Assembly: GCA_022009975.1 (NCBI GenBank)
Contig: CP091733.1
Span: forward strand, 1-64,000
DNA from: Phocaeicola vulgatus
Lineage (GTDB): Bacteria > Bacteroidota > Bacteroidia > Bacteroidales > Tannerellaceae
Length of the DNA: 64,000 nucleotides
Direction of reading: 5' to 3'
The stretch's first letter is position 1, and each line of letters begins with the position of its first letter. This document shows positions 11,464 through 22,813 of the stretch, piece after piece. The translations under genes were made by a program, and so were the position numbers. The notes beneath the pieces are model-generated. The model saw nothing but the letters and a program-made list of their open reading frames with translations. It searched no databases and was not told the origin of the DNA.

Positions 11464-13027
11464 ATGAAACAGTTATTAGCATATTGCTTATCAATTATAC
11501 TATGTGTCTCTTTCACGGGATGTATGGAGCATTATTTGGATTTGTATCCTGAGGATAAGATTACTTCGGCGAGTTTCCCGGAAAATGAATCGGATATCAA
11601 ACTCCTTTTTAAATGGTGTCTATGCTCAATTGAGGGAAAAAGAGGTTTATAATCAAGGCTTGTTTGGCTTTGGCATAACGGATGGAGCTACCCCTAACGC
11701 ATTTAACTGGGGAACGGATGAGGGTTTTTTTAATAAGTTGGGTGCCGGGCGATTGAGCTCTAGTGACGGAGGAGTCGTAACGTATCGTTGGAAAAGATGT
11801 TATGAGATAATCTCCCGGGCAAACTATTTGTTGGCCTGTATGGATTTAGTGGATTTATCGGAAGAAGCGAAAGCCAAATATTCAGGTGAGACTCATTTTT
11901 CTACGGGGGCTGGCTTATTCTGTGCTAGCGGAAACCTATGGTGGGGTACCTATTATATTGACGAACATTTCCACGGAAGAAGCTCGTAGCTTGAAGCGGG
12001 CGAGTTTGGAGGAGACTTGGCAACAAGCGCTGGATGATTATGAGGTTGCGATCACCAATCTGGGAGTGGATGCTCCTGAGCCGGGGCGTGCTACCAAGGG
12101 GGCGGCTTTAGGTATGAAAATGCGAGCCTACTTATACCAAGGTAAATACAAGGAGGTTCTGTCTTGTGTCGAGCAAATTGATGCGTTGAAGAAATATGGT
12201 CTATTCCATAGTTATGAGGGTTTGTTTGATCCGGCTAATGAGAACAATAAGGAAGTATTGTTTGATATCCAATATATTGAAGGCGAGAATTCGCAAGGTT
12301 CCTATATTGACCAGTATTGCGGAACGGGTACCGGAAGTTGGACCCGTGGAAGCCGTTATGTCCCTACGGATGATTTGGTTGCGGCTTATGAGACGATCGA
12401 TGGCTCTCCTGTAGATCCCGAGAATCCTTATGAGAACCGGGATCCTCGTTTAGGTTTCACGGCTGTACTTCCGGGTTCTTATTTCTTGGGCTATCGTTTC
12501 CCCTAATTACCTGTATCCGGGAGGTGCGTTTAATCATGCCGGTAATCGGTTGAAACATTTAAGTACCCGTAAATATCGGATTCAGGATGAGTCAAAGCTT
12601 CCTCCTTCCGGGCAGTCTTATATCAATGATATCATACTGAGATATGCGGATGTCTTATTGTCAAAAGCGGAGGCGATTATTGAGACGAATGGAAATGTAG
12701 CGGATGCGATCGCTATCCTCAACCGGATCCGTACGGAAAGGGATGACGTTAAGATCTCTTTGCTGCCGACATCTATTAGCCGTGAGGAGACTCGTGAGAA
12801 AGTGAGACATGAGAGACGGATTGAGTTAGCATTAGAAGGACGTTATTGGTCAGATGTAAAACGTTGGAAAATCGGTAGGAACTTTACCCTATGATTATTA
12901 AGGATCATGAGGGTAGCGTGATCGAGACGAAGTTCCCAAATGGCTATTTGGAATATTACGATTTATTACCGATTCCTGATAGCGAGCGTTCTTTGAATCG
13001 AATTTGGATCAGAATCCGGGTTGGTAA
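11464..13027 (+). CDS. SusD/RagB-type glycan-binding lipoprotein (sulfatase locus)
   Basis: A lipoprotein signal ends in FTGC with Cys20 as the predicted lipidated residue. The helical SusD fold is indicated by MEHYLDLYPEDKI at the mature start, then RGLAYSVLAETYGGVPI, and a C-terminal region with ILRYADVLLSKAEA and RRIELALEGRYWSDVKRW. These are recognisable SusD/RagB signatures. It sits five bases after susC, as expected for the lid that binds ligand over the SusC barrel. After repair the protein is about 520 residues and ends LDQNPGW. Frame breaks occur near 11610, 11900, 12500, 12880 and 12995. Confidence 0.92.
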
Positions 13028-13052
13028 TGTGCAACTAAAAGAAAAAAATGAA

Positions 13053-14457
13053 ATGAAACTTATATCTAACATAATATCGGTATTAGCCTTTTCAGGAGCG
13101 GCCGTGGCTACTCAAGCGGCGGAAAGGCCAAATGTGATAATCGTATTTATCGATGATTTCGGATATGGGGATTTAGGTTGTTACGGGAGTACGAAGCATC
13201 GTACTCCCCATATCGACCAGATGGCTAAAGAGGGAATACGACTGACCGATTTTTATGTGGGTTCGAGCGTGAGCACACCTTCCAGATCGGCTTTATTGAC
13301 AGGGTGTTATCCAAGGCGAGTCTCCATGCATGTAAATGCGGACCCTACACCTTTGATGTCCAAAGGGAGGCAAGTGCTATTTCCAGCTTCGCATAAAGGC
13401 TTGAATCCCGGTGAGATAACGATCGCCGAGTTGATGAAGGAGCAGGGGTATGCGACGGCTTGTATCGGGAAATGGCATCTAGGGGATCAATTGCCATTTC
13501 TTCCTACCCGGCAGGGTTTCGACTATTATTATGGTATTCCTTATAGTAACGATATGGATCGTCCGTATTGTCCGTTACCCTTGATGGAACAGGAGGAGGT
13601 AATAGTGGCTCCAGTCGGTCATGATTCCTTGACGATTCGGTATACTAATAAGACTGTGGAGTTTATAAAGTCTCATAAGGAATCTCCGTTCTTTATTTAT
13701 TTGTGCCATAATATGACTCATAATCCGTTAGCGGCTTCTCCCGCTTTCAAGGGAAAGTCTCAGAACGGACTCTATGGGGATGCGACCGAGGAATTGGATT
13801 GGTCGATGGGAGTCTTGCTTGAGACTTTAAAGGAGGAAGGATTGGATCAAAAATACCTTGGTTATCTTTACTTCCGATAATGGTGCGGATGAACACTTCG
13901 GCGGTACGAACCGTCCGTTGAGAGGCCAAAAGGGTACGACGTATGAAGGTGGGTTCAGGGTGCCTTGTATAATGAGATGGCCCGCTAAAATACCGGCGGG
14001 ACAGGAGACTGATAATCTGGTGACTTCGATGGATTTCTTACCGACATTGGCGCATTATTGCGGTTATGCGGTTCCTTCCGACCGGGTGATAGATGGGCAT
14101 AATGTGTCTGGAATCTTGGAGGGAGAATCGATGGCATCGCCCACGGAGACTTTCTATTATTACCAGAAACAACAATTACAGGCGGTACGTTGGGGAAACT
14201 GGAAGTATCATTTACCTTTGAAGGAACGTATCAAAGGCCCTCACTTCCCGGATACGGAAGTCGGTGAAGCTCGTTTATATAATTTGGCGAATGATTTGTC
14301 GGAAACAACCAATGTCATCGATAAACATCCCGAAGTAGTGACGAAGATGAATCAATGGATCGAACAGGTTCGTAGTGATATGGGAGATTGGGGATGTGAA
14401 GGCCGGAACCAGCGTCCTGCCGGTATCATAGATGAACCTTTTTCCCCGTTTACTTAA
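13053..14457 (+). CDS. Secreted sulfatase 1, serine-type (S1 family)
   Basis: A signal peptide of about 23 residues (cut before ERPNVIIV) is followed by a full arylsulfatase fold. Metal-binding Asp34-Asp35 sit in IDDFGYGD. The modification motif is STPSRSALLTG, in which Ser74 should be converted to formylglycine; because it is serine rather than cysteine, an anaerobic sulfatase-maturing radical-SAM enzyme is needed. GKWHLG and SDNGADEH supply further active-site residues. Length of about 468 residues is normal. One frame break is seen near 13855. It follows susD by 25 bases and should remove sulfate from the glycan handled by this locus; the exact sulfated sugar cannot be told from sequence alone. 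Confidence 0.92.
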
Positions 14458-14473
14458 ATAAAAAGATACGTAT

Positions 14474-15845
14474 ATGAAAACACTGAAATCATTGTCTGTT
14501 TTAACAGCGGCGGTATTATCGAACAGCTTGAGCTTGAACGCTGCCTCGGATGCGGCCAATAAGCCTAATTTTGTAATCATATTCTGTGACGATATGGGAT
14601 ATGGGGATTTGAGTTGCTATGGGAATCCCACGATCCGCACACCGAATATAGACCGTATGGCTTGTGAAGGAATGAAGCTGACCCAGTTTTATGTGGGGGC
14701 CGGAGTTTCTACACCAAGTCGGGCCGCGTTAATGACCGGACGTTTGCCGGTTCGAAATGGATTGTATGGAGATCGGGTAGCCGTACTTTTCCCTAACTCA
14801 AAGGCTGGGTTAGGACAAGATGAGGTCACGATCGCCAAAGTTTTACAACAAAACGGGTATGCGACCGGCTGTGTAGGCAAAATGGCATTTAGGTGCGTTT
14901 TCTCCCTATTTACCGACGGATCATGGTTTTGATACCTATTTCGGCATACCTTATTCCAATGATATGAGCCCTGTTCAGAATAAAGGCGCGCATGCCCGGA
15001 ATTTTTTCCATCGACTCCATTGATATTGGATGGTAAGCAAATCGAATCGGAACCGGATCAGGGAGAATTAACCCGTCGCTATACGGAGAAAGCGGTATCG
15101 TTCATCAAGGATCATTCAAAGGAACCTTTCTTCCTTTATTTCGCTCATACCTTCCCGCATATCCCATTGTACACGAATGCCCGTTTCGAGGAACGAGCAA
15201 ACGAGGCCTGTACGGAGATGTGGTTGAGGAAATAGACTGGAGCGTTGGGGAGGTGTTGAAGGCTCTGCGTGAAAATGGCTTGGACGAGAATACGTTTGTT
15301 ATTTTTACCAGCGATAACGGCCCTTGGCTGACGGAGCATGAGAATGGTGGTTCCGCAGGTCCGTTGAAGGATGGCAAGGGTACTTGGTGGGAAGGTGGCT
15401 TCCGGGTTCCGGCCATTTGTTGGATGCCGGGAAAAATCAATCCGGCGATCAACGATGAGATTATGACCTCGATGGATTTATATCCGACTTTCCTCTCGAT
15501 GGCGGGTATCGAGCAACCGAAAGATCTTGTATTGGATGGCGTGAATCAAACCGGATTATTGTTTGAGGAAAAGCATTCCGCCCGTGATGAAGTTTATTAT
15601 TGGTGGGAAGCGAGTTGATGGCGATCCGTAAAGGGGAGTGGAAGTATTATTTTAAGACGATCAAGGACCAATATCTGCGAACCTGTAAGATCGAGACTCC
15701 GGCAGAACCCTTGTTGTATAACGTGGAGACAGATATCTCGGAGAGGTTCAATCAGGCGGAGAAGCATCCGGAGATCGTGAAATTACTGATCGAGGCCGGT
15801 GAGAAACATAAGAAAAGGAATGAAGATCAAACCTTCCGTATGTGA
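14474..15845 (+). CDS. Secreted sulfatase 2, serine-type (S1 family)
   Basis: The signal peptide runs to about residue 24 (LNAAS). Metal residues lie in FCDDMGYGD, and the formylglycine motif is STPSRAALMTG with Ser79 as the residue to be modified. It is closest in layout to arylsulfatase A-like enzymes: GKWHLG (reconstructed near 14880), FAHTFPHIPLY and FTSDNGPWLTEHENGG followed by KGTWWEGGFRVP. About 457 residues. Frame breaks are near 14880, 15000, 15205 and 15610. It starts 16 bases after sulfatase 1. The sequence differs clearly from sulfatases 1 and 3, so the three probably act on different positions or sugars of one glycan. Confidence 0.92.
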
Positions 15846-15879
15846 TATGATGTAATGGGAAATTAAAAACAACAGATAG

Positions 15880-17241
15880 ATGAATAAATATATACTGACA
15901 GCGGCTTGCGGATTGGCTTTTTCCGCAGCTTCCGCACAAACAAAGGCTTTGCCGGATAGCCCGAATATCCTGCTGATTTTGGTGGATGATTTGGGATATG
16001 GTGATTTGTCCTGTCAAAGGAGCCGCCAAGGACATTCAAACTCCACATATCGATAAATTATTAAATGAAGGAGTTCGTTTCACGAATTTCCATGCGAACT
16101 GTCCGGTCTCCTCTCCTAGTAGAGCTTCCTTATTAACCGGTCGTTATCCGGATATGGTAGGCGTACCGGGAGTTATTCGTACGCATAAAGAGGATAGCTG
16201 GGGGTATCTGTCGGAGGATGCCGTATTATTACCCCAGATGTTGAAGAAAAAGAGGCTATCATAATGCGATGGTTGGAAAATGGAATCTAGGATTGGAGTC
16301 TCCGAATACCCCTACGGAAAGGGGCTTCGATTTCTACCGGGGATTTTTAGGGGATATGATGGATGATTATTATACCCATCGTCGTTTCGGAAATAATTAT
16401 ATGCGTGAGAACTTGAAAGAGATCGATCCACAAGGACATGCTACAGAGATTTTCTCTGATTGGGCGATCCGTTACCTGTCGGATATGAAGCCAAAAGCAA
16501 GAGCCTTTCTTCTTGTATCTAGCTTATAATGCCCCACATACCCCGATACAACCACCTCAGGAATGGCTGGAAAAGGTGAAAAAGCGTGAACCGTCACTTC
16601 CTGAGAAGCGTGCTAAGATTGTCGCCTTGATTGAGCATTTGGATTATAACGTCGGACGTGTGTATGAGGCCTTGGAACAGAATGGCCAGTTGGAGAATAC
16701 GATCATTATATTTACCTCTGATAATGGAGGGCAGGACGATGCGGGTGCGAATAACGGCCCGTTCAGAGGCGCGAAGCAGGATATGTATGAGGGAGGGATC
16801 CGGGTAGCCGGAGGTATTTATTGGAAGAACCAGATCCGTCCGGCGGTACGTGATAATTTCGTCATGCTTTCGGATATGTTCCCGACCTTATGCGATCTGA
16901 CAGCCGTGCCTGTATCGCATGAGATCGACGGTATCAGTATCTTGCCTCTTTTACGGGGTGAGGAACAAGATACCGGAGATCGAATGGTGCATTGGGTGCG
17001 AAGGGAAGGTAATTCCCGATATGGAGGTCAGGCATATTACGCATCTCAATACCGGGATTTCAAGATTTTACAAAATACTCCTTGGGAGCCTATCCAATTC
17101 TTTAATATAAAGGAAGATCCGAAGGAACAAAGTCCGATCGGGGAACGATCTTCGGATACGTATAAAAACTTGTTCAATGGCTTGATGGAGCATATCCGTC
17201 AGACGGGTATGATACCGTGGCAAGGCAAACGGTATAAGTGA
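15880..17241 (+). CDS. Secreted sulfatase 3, serine-type (S1 family)
   Basis: A signal peptide of about 19 residues (AASAQ) precedes ILLILVDDLGYGDLSC. The formylglycine motif is SSPSRASLLTG with the first serine (about residue 77) as the modified position. Downstream are GKWNLG (asparagine in place of the usual histidine after tryptophan), YLAYNAPHTPIQPP and FTSDNGGQDDAGANNGPFRGAK. About 455 residues. The frame breaks near 16015, 16260 and 16500. The GKWNLG change is worth noting because the equivalent GKWHLG residue lies near the active site in many family members. The gene is last in the locus and is followed by a strong terminator. Confidence 0.9.
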
Positions 17242-17261
17242 TTTTCCCATGTGATTTTTAG

Positions 17262-17302
17262 AAGCACGTACATCGTTATTCATGGTGGTGTACGTGCTTT
17301 TT
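17262..17302 (+). terminator. Intrinsic terminator of the sulfatase locus
   Basis: A 10-base stem (17262-17271 AAGCACGTAC with 17290-17299) has an 18-base loop and runs into a T-run at 17298-17302. It follows the stop of sulfatase 3 by 20 bases and separates the two SusCD loci. Confidence 0.75.
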
Positions 17303-17340
17303 GTATATTGCTCTTAACTGAAATTGAATGTTTTTTTGTG

Positions 17341-17348
17341 TATGTTTG
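17341..17348 (+). promoter_or_regulatory. -7 box TATGTTTG upstream of second ECF sigma gene
   Basis: The octamer fits TAnnTTTG and lies 27 bases before the start codon at 17375. A T-rich tract with several TTG triplets lies upstream, so the -33 element cannot be assigned uniquely. Confidence 0.5.
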
Positions 17349-17374
17349 CGGGAAATCTTCGGGAGTTTATTTAT

Positions 17375-17927
17375 ATGGGAATATCCGATGAGAAGCTATG
17401 GGAATCGTGTCTGAAGGGAGATAAAGGAAGCCTTCCGTGAGCTTTTATTGCCGATTTTACGCATTGCTGCGCAATTATGGAATCAAGTTACTTCCCGACA
17501 AGAACTTGGTGGAAGATTGCGTCTGAGGATATTTTTATCAATTTGATTCAAAACCATACCTCCCTCTCTCCGACGGCGAATGTCAGAGGATATCTGCTTA
17601 AGGCTTTAAGACATAAGCTGTATGATACGATCGAGAAAAACAGGAAAATGGAGGATGTCTCCTTATATGAGGACGTGTTTCAAGTGGATGAGTTATTCTC
17701 CCGTATCGCATTGGATACGACAGATACGGACGACCGGGTTAAACTTTTGATGAAAGCCTTGACAAAACTTTCTCCCCATCAGCGAGAGATCATTTATCTT
17801 TATTATGTAAATGAATTGGGGCATAATGAGATAGCTGGTATTTTTAGGCATAAATTACCAATCCAGTAAAAATTTATTGTCTAGAACACTCCGTAAGTTA
17901 AGGCGGTGGTTCTCGTTGGAGCTTTAA
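17375..17927 (+). CDS. ECF RNA polymerase sigma factor (second locus)
   Basis: Region 2 is partly visible (KEAFRELLLPILRIA, RQELVEDCVSEDIFINLI), then region 4: LTKLSPHQREIIYLYYVNELGHNEIAEILGINYQS, which I read across a frame break near 17840. Length after repair is about 183 residues. This fits the SusCD-linked sigma group and differs from the sigma factor of the first locus. It should recognise the promoter of the SusC at 19414. Frame breaks occur near 17425, 17465 and 17840. Between it and its FecR partner lies a 263-base gap that contains an unusual tandem array of 22-bp palindromes. Confidence 0.83.
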
Positions 17928-17995
17928 TGTATTCTTGGACTCTCTTTATGTCGCAGTATATCAAAGATATATTGTGCCAATAATTTTCACCTTGA

Positions 17996-18088
17996 TGGCA
18001 CAGTCGTGCCATCCAAGTGGCACAGCTGTGCCATCGGTGTGGCATAGTTGTGCCATCAAGGTGGCACAGCCGTGCCCTAGGGATGGCA
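17996..18088. repeat. Tandem array of 22-bp palindromic units (four full plus a partial)
   Basis: Units start at 17996, 18018, 18040 and 18062, each exactly 22 bases, with a truncated fifth (TGGCA) at 18084. Each unit opens with a 16-base imperfect palindrome of form TGGCAyAGyyGTGCCm; in unit 2 it is a perfect palindrome (TGGCACAGCTGTGCCA). The 6-base linkers differ (TCCAAG, TCGGTG, TCAAGG, CTAGGGA-like). The period is not a multiple of three and the array lies between sigma and fecR genes, so a coding role is unlikely. It could be a cluster of operator sites for a dimeric regulator or a repeated RNA/DNA hairpin. Confidence 0.85.
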
Positions 18089-18190
18089 AAAGAGGTTGTA
18101 AGAATGAAAAATGGCGGATTCGCTATTTTTCCCGGTAAAAAGTGAGTACCAAAACGAATTCCATCCGTAATAAGAGTAAACAGGTATCTC

Positions 18191-19309
18191 GTGAATAAGA
18201 AACAGGACATGGTTGAGAAGGAGTCATTTCGGCAAGCCGGAGAAGATTTGTTGCGTAAAGTTCGTGAAGAGGAGCGAGTGGATTTGCGACTGGCACTTTC
18301 TTCTTGGCAGAAGCTGGAGGAACGTTTGAATGCTCCCCGTAAGACCTCTGTTTTACGTATACGCTATCTTGTTTCTTCCGTAGCGGCCGCCGTCATGTTG
18401 CTTCTTGCCGTGGGATGTTATTTTTGGATAATGGGGCATGATAAATCTTCATTGCCTTTTGGCCTTGTTGGAGGAAAAGAATGTTGGCGCCTTGCCGGGG
18501 GATGAGATTCTCTTGGTGAAGGATCAAGGTTGGGTTCAACTGAAAGATGAAGCTACGGTAATTTATGATACGGTAGGCAAATCAAATGTAGAGGAACACC
18601 AAATAGAAAAGAATGAGCAAGAAACTAAAATTGATGAGCCGGATCAAATGATAGTACCGAAAGGACGGCGTGCGAATATCGTATTTTTCAGATGGTACTA
18701 AAATGTATATTAATGCAGAGACCCGGGTGATTTTTTCCTACGGTTTTTTTGCTAAAGATAAGCAGGGAGATATTAGTGGATGGAGAGGTCTATTTGGAAG
18801 TTGCTGCGGACCCTTCTCGCCCTTTTATTGTTAAAACGAGTACGATCGAGGTAAAAGTGCTTGGCACTCGATTCAATGTGTGCTTATCGGGATGAACCTG
18901 CGGCTTCCGTTGTATTAGTGGAAGGACAGGTCGAGGTGAAAAATGGCGATAATGGTAAGAATGTGCTGAGCCCTGATGATATGCTTGAGTTAAAAGGGTA
19001 AAGAAATATCGATCAAAAGGTAGATGTCTTTTGAACATATTTGTTGGAAAGATAACTTGATGCTGTTAAATGATCGTAAGGTTGGAGAGGTCTTAAATCG
19101 GTTGTCTCGTTATTATGGCCGGACTATTTTTATTTTGGCAAAGAGATAGGTGAAATACCTATTTCAGGAAAAATTGGACCTAAGAGAGAACTTGGAGGAA
19201 GTTGTTGAGATTATTTGTCAATCTCTTTTTCTACGCCAAGAGAGAGACAGGGGAGAATAATATAATTTTTATTAAAATAATTTGCCTATGGGAAAGGAAT
19301 GATCTGTAA
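18191..19309 (+). CDS. FecR-family anti-sigma factor (second locus)
   Basis: The protein has a cytoplasmic part, one membrane segment around VSSVAAAVMLLLAVGCYFWI, and a periplasmic FecR domain. That domain includes VPKGRRANIVFSDGTKMYINAETRV, EVYLEVAADPSRPFIV and IEVKVLGTRFNV. It ends in a C-terminal domain with NDRKVGEVLNRLSRYYG, the usual contact module for STN. Between the membrane segment and the FecR domain lies an extra charged stretch (VEEHQIEKNEQETKIDEP). The first possible start is a GTG at 18191; an ATG at 18209 is an alternative. Frame breaks occur near 18470, 18690, 18755, 18880, 19000-19020, 19135 and 19175-19240, and the 3' end at 19309 is approximate. Confidence 0.8.
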
Positions 19310-19329
19310 GCGTGTTTGCATTTACAAGA

Positions 19330-19361
19330 GAGCCAGAAGATACTGCCATATCTTCCGGCTC
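19330..19361 (+). promoter_or_regulatory. Hairpin in the second fecR-susC gap
   Basis: Twelve-base arms at 19330-19341 and 19350-19361 pair with one mismatch around the 8-base loop ACTGCCAT. It ends 53 bases before the susC start, almost the same placement as the hairpin at 7980-8009 in the first locus, and again without a T-run. Confidence 0.55.
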
Positions 19362-19413
19362 AAGAGCTTTGTTTAATCAATAATTACGTACTAAAGAAAA
19401 ACATTACAAAGGT

Positions 19414-22400
19414 ATGAAGAAAAAGAAGATTTCTGCCGAGAATCAAATCATTTTCTCAAAAGTCTTGGTTTAGCCTTATGTCTGGTAAGTTTTGGAGGAT
19501 CTGCGATATATGCGTCTTCCCTATATGCGCAGCGGACTATGCTAAGCATTCAAATGAATGATCGTACGGTAGAAGATGTATTTGAATACATTGAGAAAAA
19601 CAGTGAGTTTATTTTTGTGTATCATGGTTCTAACATTGATTTGCATAGGAAAGTTAATCTGGATGTTCGGGATCAGTCTGTAGAGATAATATTAGATAAA
19701 TTATTCAGCGGAACGGATATTGAGTATATTATTAATAATCGTCAAATAATCGTACGTCGAGACACGAAAAAGAGGATTTACCGATTGCTAATCAACAGAC
19801 GAAAAAGGTAAAAATAACAGGTGTCGTGAAAGATGCTCACGGGGATCCAGTGATTGGTGCGAATGTAGTAGAAAAAGGAACGACTAACGGCACTATTAGT
19901 GATCTGGATGGAAACTTTTCCTTGGATGTTTCCGCTGGGAATGTGCTAATGGTATCTTATGTCGGTTTTCAAGAAAAAGAGGTTCCTGTTGGGGATAAAA
20001 AAGTTCTCCAGATAGTGCTTGATGAAGATTCAAAAGCCTTGGAGGAAGTTGTCGTTACCGCTTTGGGTATTACTCGTTCAGAGAAAGCGTTAGGTTATGC
20101 TACACAAAAAGTTCAAGGGGGATGAATTGAGAAAGTTAAGGGCGTGAATATCGCGACGAGTTTAAGTGGTAGGATCTCGGGCATGCGAGTGTATAATTCT
20201 ACGGAATTTGGGGTCGCTCCTAAGATAAAATTACGTGGAGAGGAGCCTTTGGTCGTCGTGGATGGCGTTCCTACAAATCAAGCGTTTAGTGATTTCAAAC
20301 CAGGATGTGATTGAGAATATCACTGTGTTGAAAGGGGCTACGGCCTCTGCGTTGTATGGTTCCCGAGGTGGTAATGGAGCGATGCATGATTACCACCAAG
20401 AAAGGGGTGATAAGGGCTTTTCTATAGAGGTAAATACCAGTAATATGTTTAATGCCGGACAGTTAAAAAAATACCGGAGGTGCAGACGGCTTATAGCGCC
20501 GGGTCTGAGGTAAATTTGATAATATAGATTCTGTCTGGGGCGATAAGTTGGATATTGGTCGTGTTTATACGCAATGGGATCCTATTAAGAAAGAGTATCG
20601 GGAAATGGAGTTGACTTCGAGGGGTAAGAATAATTTTTAAGAATTTCTTGGAGTTTAGTATGATCAGTAATACTACGGTCAGTGTATCATCTTCTGGTAA
20701 GAATGGAAGCATCCGCACTTCTTTGTCTTATTTGTATGATAAGAATCAATATCCGAATTCACGTAAGAATAAATTCTGGTATAATATTGGTGGAGAGCTG
20801 AAACTAGGCAATAAGGCGAGCGTGGAAGGTAGTATGAACTTTACGCAGGAATCTGCGCCGAATACGGCTGGGTATGGATATGGTACCGGATATATGTACA
20901 ATATTTTATTATGGACTGGTCCGGAGTATGATCTGCGGGATTACAAGGATTATTGGCTTGTCCCAAATGAAAAGCAGAATTGGCATTATACGGATTGGTA
21001 TGATAATCCTTAATTTTGAGGCTTATGAGAAGATTAAGTCGATAAATAATTTTACGACGAATGGTTCATTGTCTTTTTAAGTACAGAGATACTCCCTTGG
21101 ATGAAATTGCAATTGCGTGCGGGAGGAGTCGCTTATGCGAATAACAATGTGACTCGTTCTTCGGTGGGAACGATCTCTAAAGGCCGTGGTGGCTGGGAAG
21201 ACGGAGCGTTGGGTTATTATAAAGAGGGCAAGAAGACTGGTTTTACCATGAATTATGATTTCTTCTTGCTGTTTAACAAGAAGCTGAGTGATTTTAGTGT
21301 TGACGGTTTATTGGGAGGTTCTCTTTATTATACGAAAACAAAGAATCTGGAAGCTTCCACGAAGAATGGCTTGTCTGTTCCCGGTTTTTATTCGATAAAA
21401 GCTTCCGTAGAAAGTCCGATCGTGGATGCGGAGACTAAGACGAAAAAAAGTGAATAGTCTGTTCGGCACGTTGACATTGGGGTATAAGGATACTTATTAT
21501 CTGGAGGCTACTGGGCGTAATGACTGGTCTTCTACTTTGCCTTCAAATGATAAATCATATTTTTATCCTTCCGTGGGAATGAGTATTATTCCTTCTAATA
21601 TAATAAGCTTTGCCGGATTGGATACCCTTCTGGAAATTGAGAGGATCGTGGACTGTCTCTAAAACCGATTTAGCTATTTTATGATTTAGATCGGGCCTAT
21701 ACGATTAAACAGAATGTTTGGGATGGCTTGAATACGGCTAGTTATCCGGATTATTTGCGTGGCGACGTGAAGCCTATCACGAATCGTACATGGGAAATAG
21801 GTACGGGTATTCACTTCTTGCAAGGACATCGCTTGAAATTAGATGTGAGTTATTTCAATAAGTTGACTTATAATAATACGATCAGCCAAAGGATATCTTC
21901 CGCTACGGGATATAAATCGAGATTGATGAATATTGACGAAGAATATGTTCGTCGGGGAGTGGAGATTTCTATTGACGCTACTCGGTGCAAGTCCGTGATT
22001 TCTCATGGGATGTGTCGTTGAATCTTTCGACGAGCAAGAGGTATTACGCTAAATTGGATGAGAGCTTCAGCCCGGATAACTTGTGGACATACGTGGGCGC
22101 TCGTACGGATTCTTATTCATATAAAGGCTATGACAAAGATCCGGATGGTAATTATATTATTAATACGAATGGCTTGATGTCTAGGAGCCAATATAGTTCT
22201 TTGATTGGTTATACGGATCCGGATTTAGAGTATGGTCTAGCGAATGTATTCAAGTATAAGAACTTTACGCTGACACTCAATTTTGATGGCCGTATTGGTG
22301 GAAAAATCATGGTCGAATACGGAATTCCACATGTTGGAAACCGGCGCTCATCCGGATACGGACAATCAATGGAGATATGATGAGGTGGTGAATGGCAAGA

Positions 22401-22799
22401 AAAATTATGTGGGTGAAGGTGTCAAGATTGTATCAGGCGAGGTCAAATATGATCAATATGGCAGGATTACATCAGATACGCGGGTATTCGCTCCGAATGA
22501 TATCGAGACTTCTTATGAGGATTTTGTAAGAAGCAGCCATAATAATCCAGATAAATTAGTTCAGAAAAAGACGTTCTTGAAATTGAGGGAAATGTCAATC
22601 GGATATAATTTGCCGAAGAAGTTTATTAGTAAGTTAAGTATGAATAGCTGTTATGTAGGCTTTATCGGACAGAATTTATTTGTGTTGACCAAAAGATTTT
22701 AGATTCTCGGATCCGGATGGCTTTGAGGATATTGAGGGCGAGGATATATCTTCTCCGTCTATAAGGTATGTAGGTGTAAACTTGAAAGTTGAATTTTAA
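19414..22799 (+). CDS. SusC/RagA-type TonB-dependent transducer (second locus)
   Basis: After a signal sequence, an STN domain is seen (SIQMNDRTVEDVFEYIEKN to IEYIINNRQIIVRRD), then the carboxypeptidase-D-like domain (ITGVVKDAHGDPVIGANVV), EEVVVTALGITRSEKALGY, and a plug with EPLVVVDGVPTNQ and ITVLKGATASALYGSRGGNG. The barrel of about 720 residues ends in VGVNLKVEF. The ALGITR-EKALGYA linker marks a different SusC subclass from the first locus. It should bind and import its own ligand and signal through the FecR at 18191. Frame breaks are numerous (near 19455, 19785, 20130, 20300, 20390, 20475, 20515, 20640, 21010, 21085, 21450, 21650, 21980, 22330, 22695). Confidence 0.9.
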
Positions 22800-22813
22800 A
22801 AAAAGCTAAACGT

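Noticed and set aside
17996..18088. The 22-bp array as a CRISPR
   Set aside because: There are no unique 30-base spacers; the period is 22 with 6-base linkers, and no cas gene is nearby.
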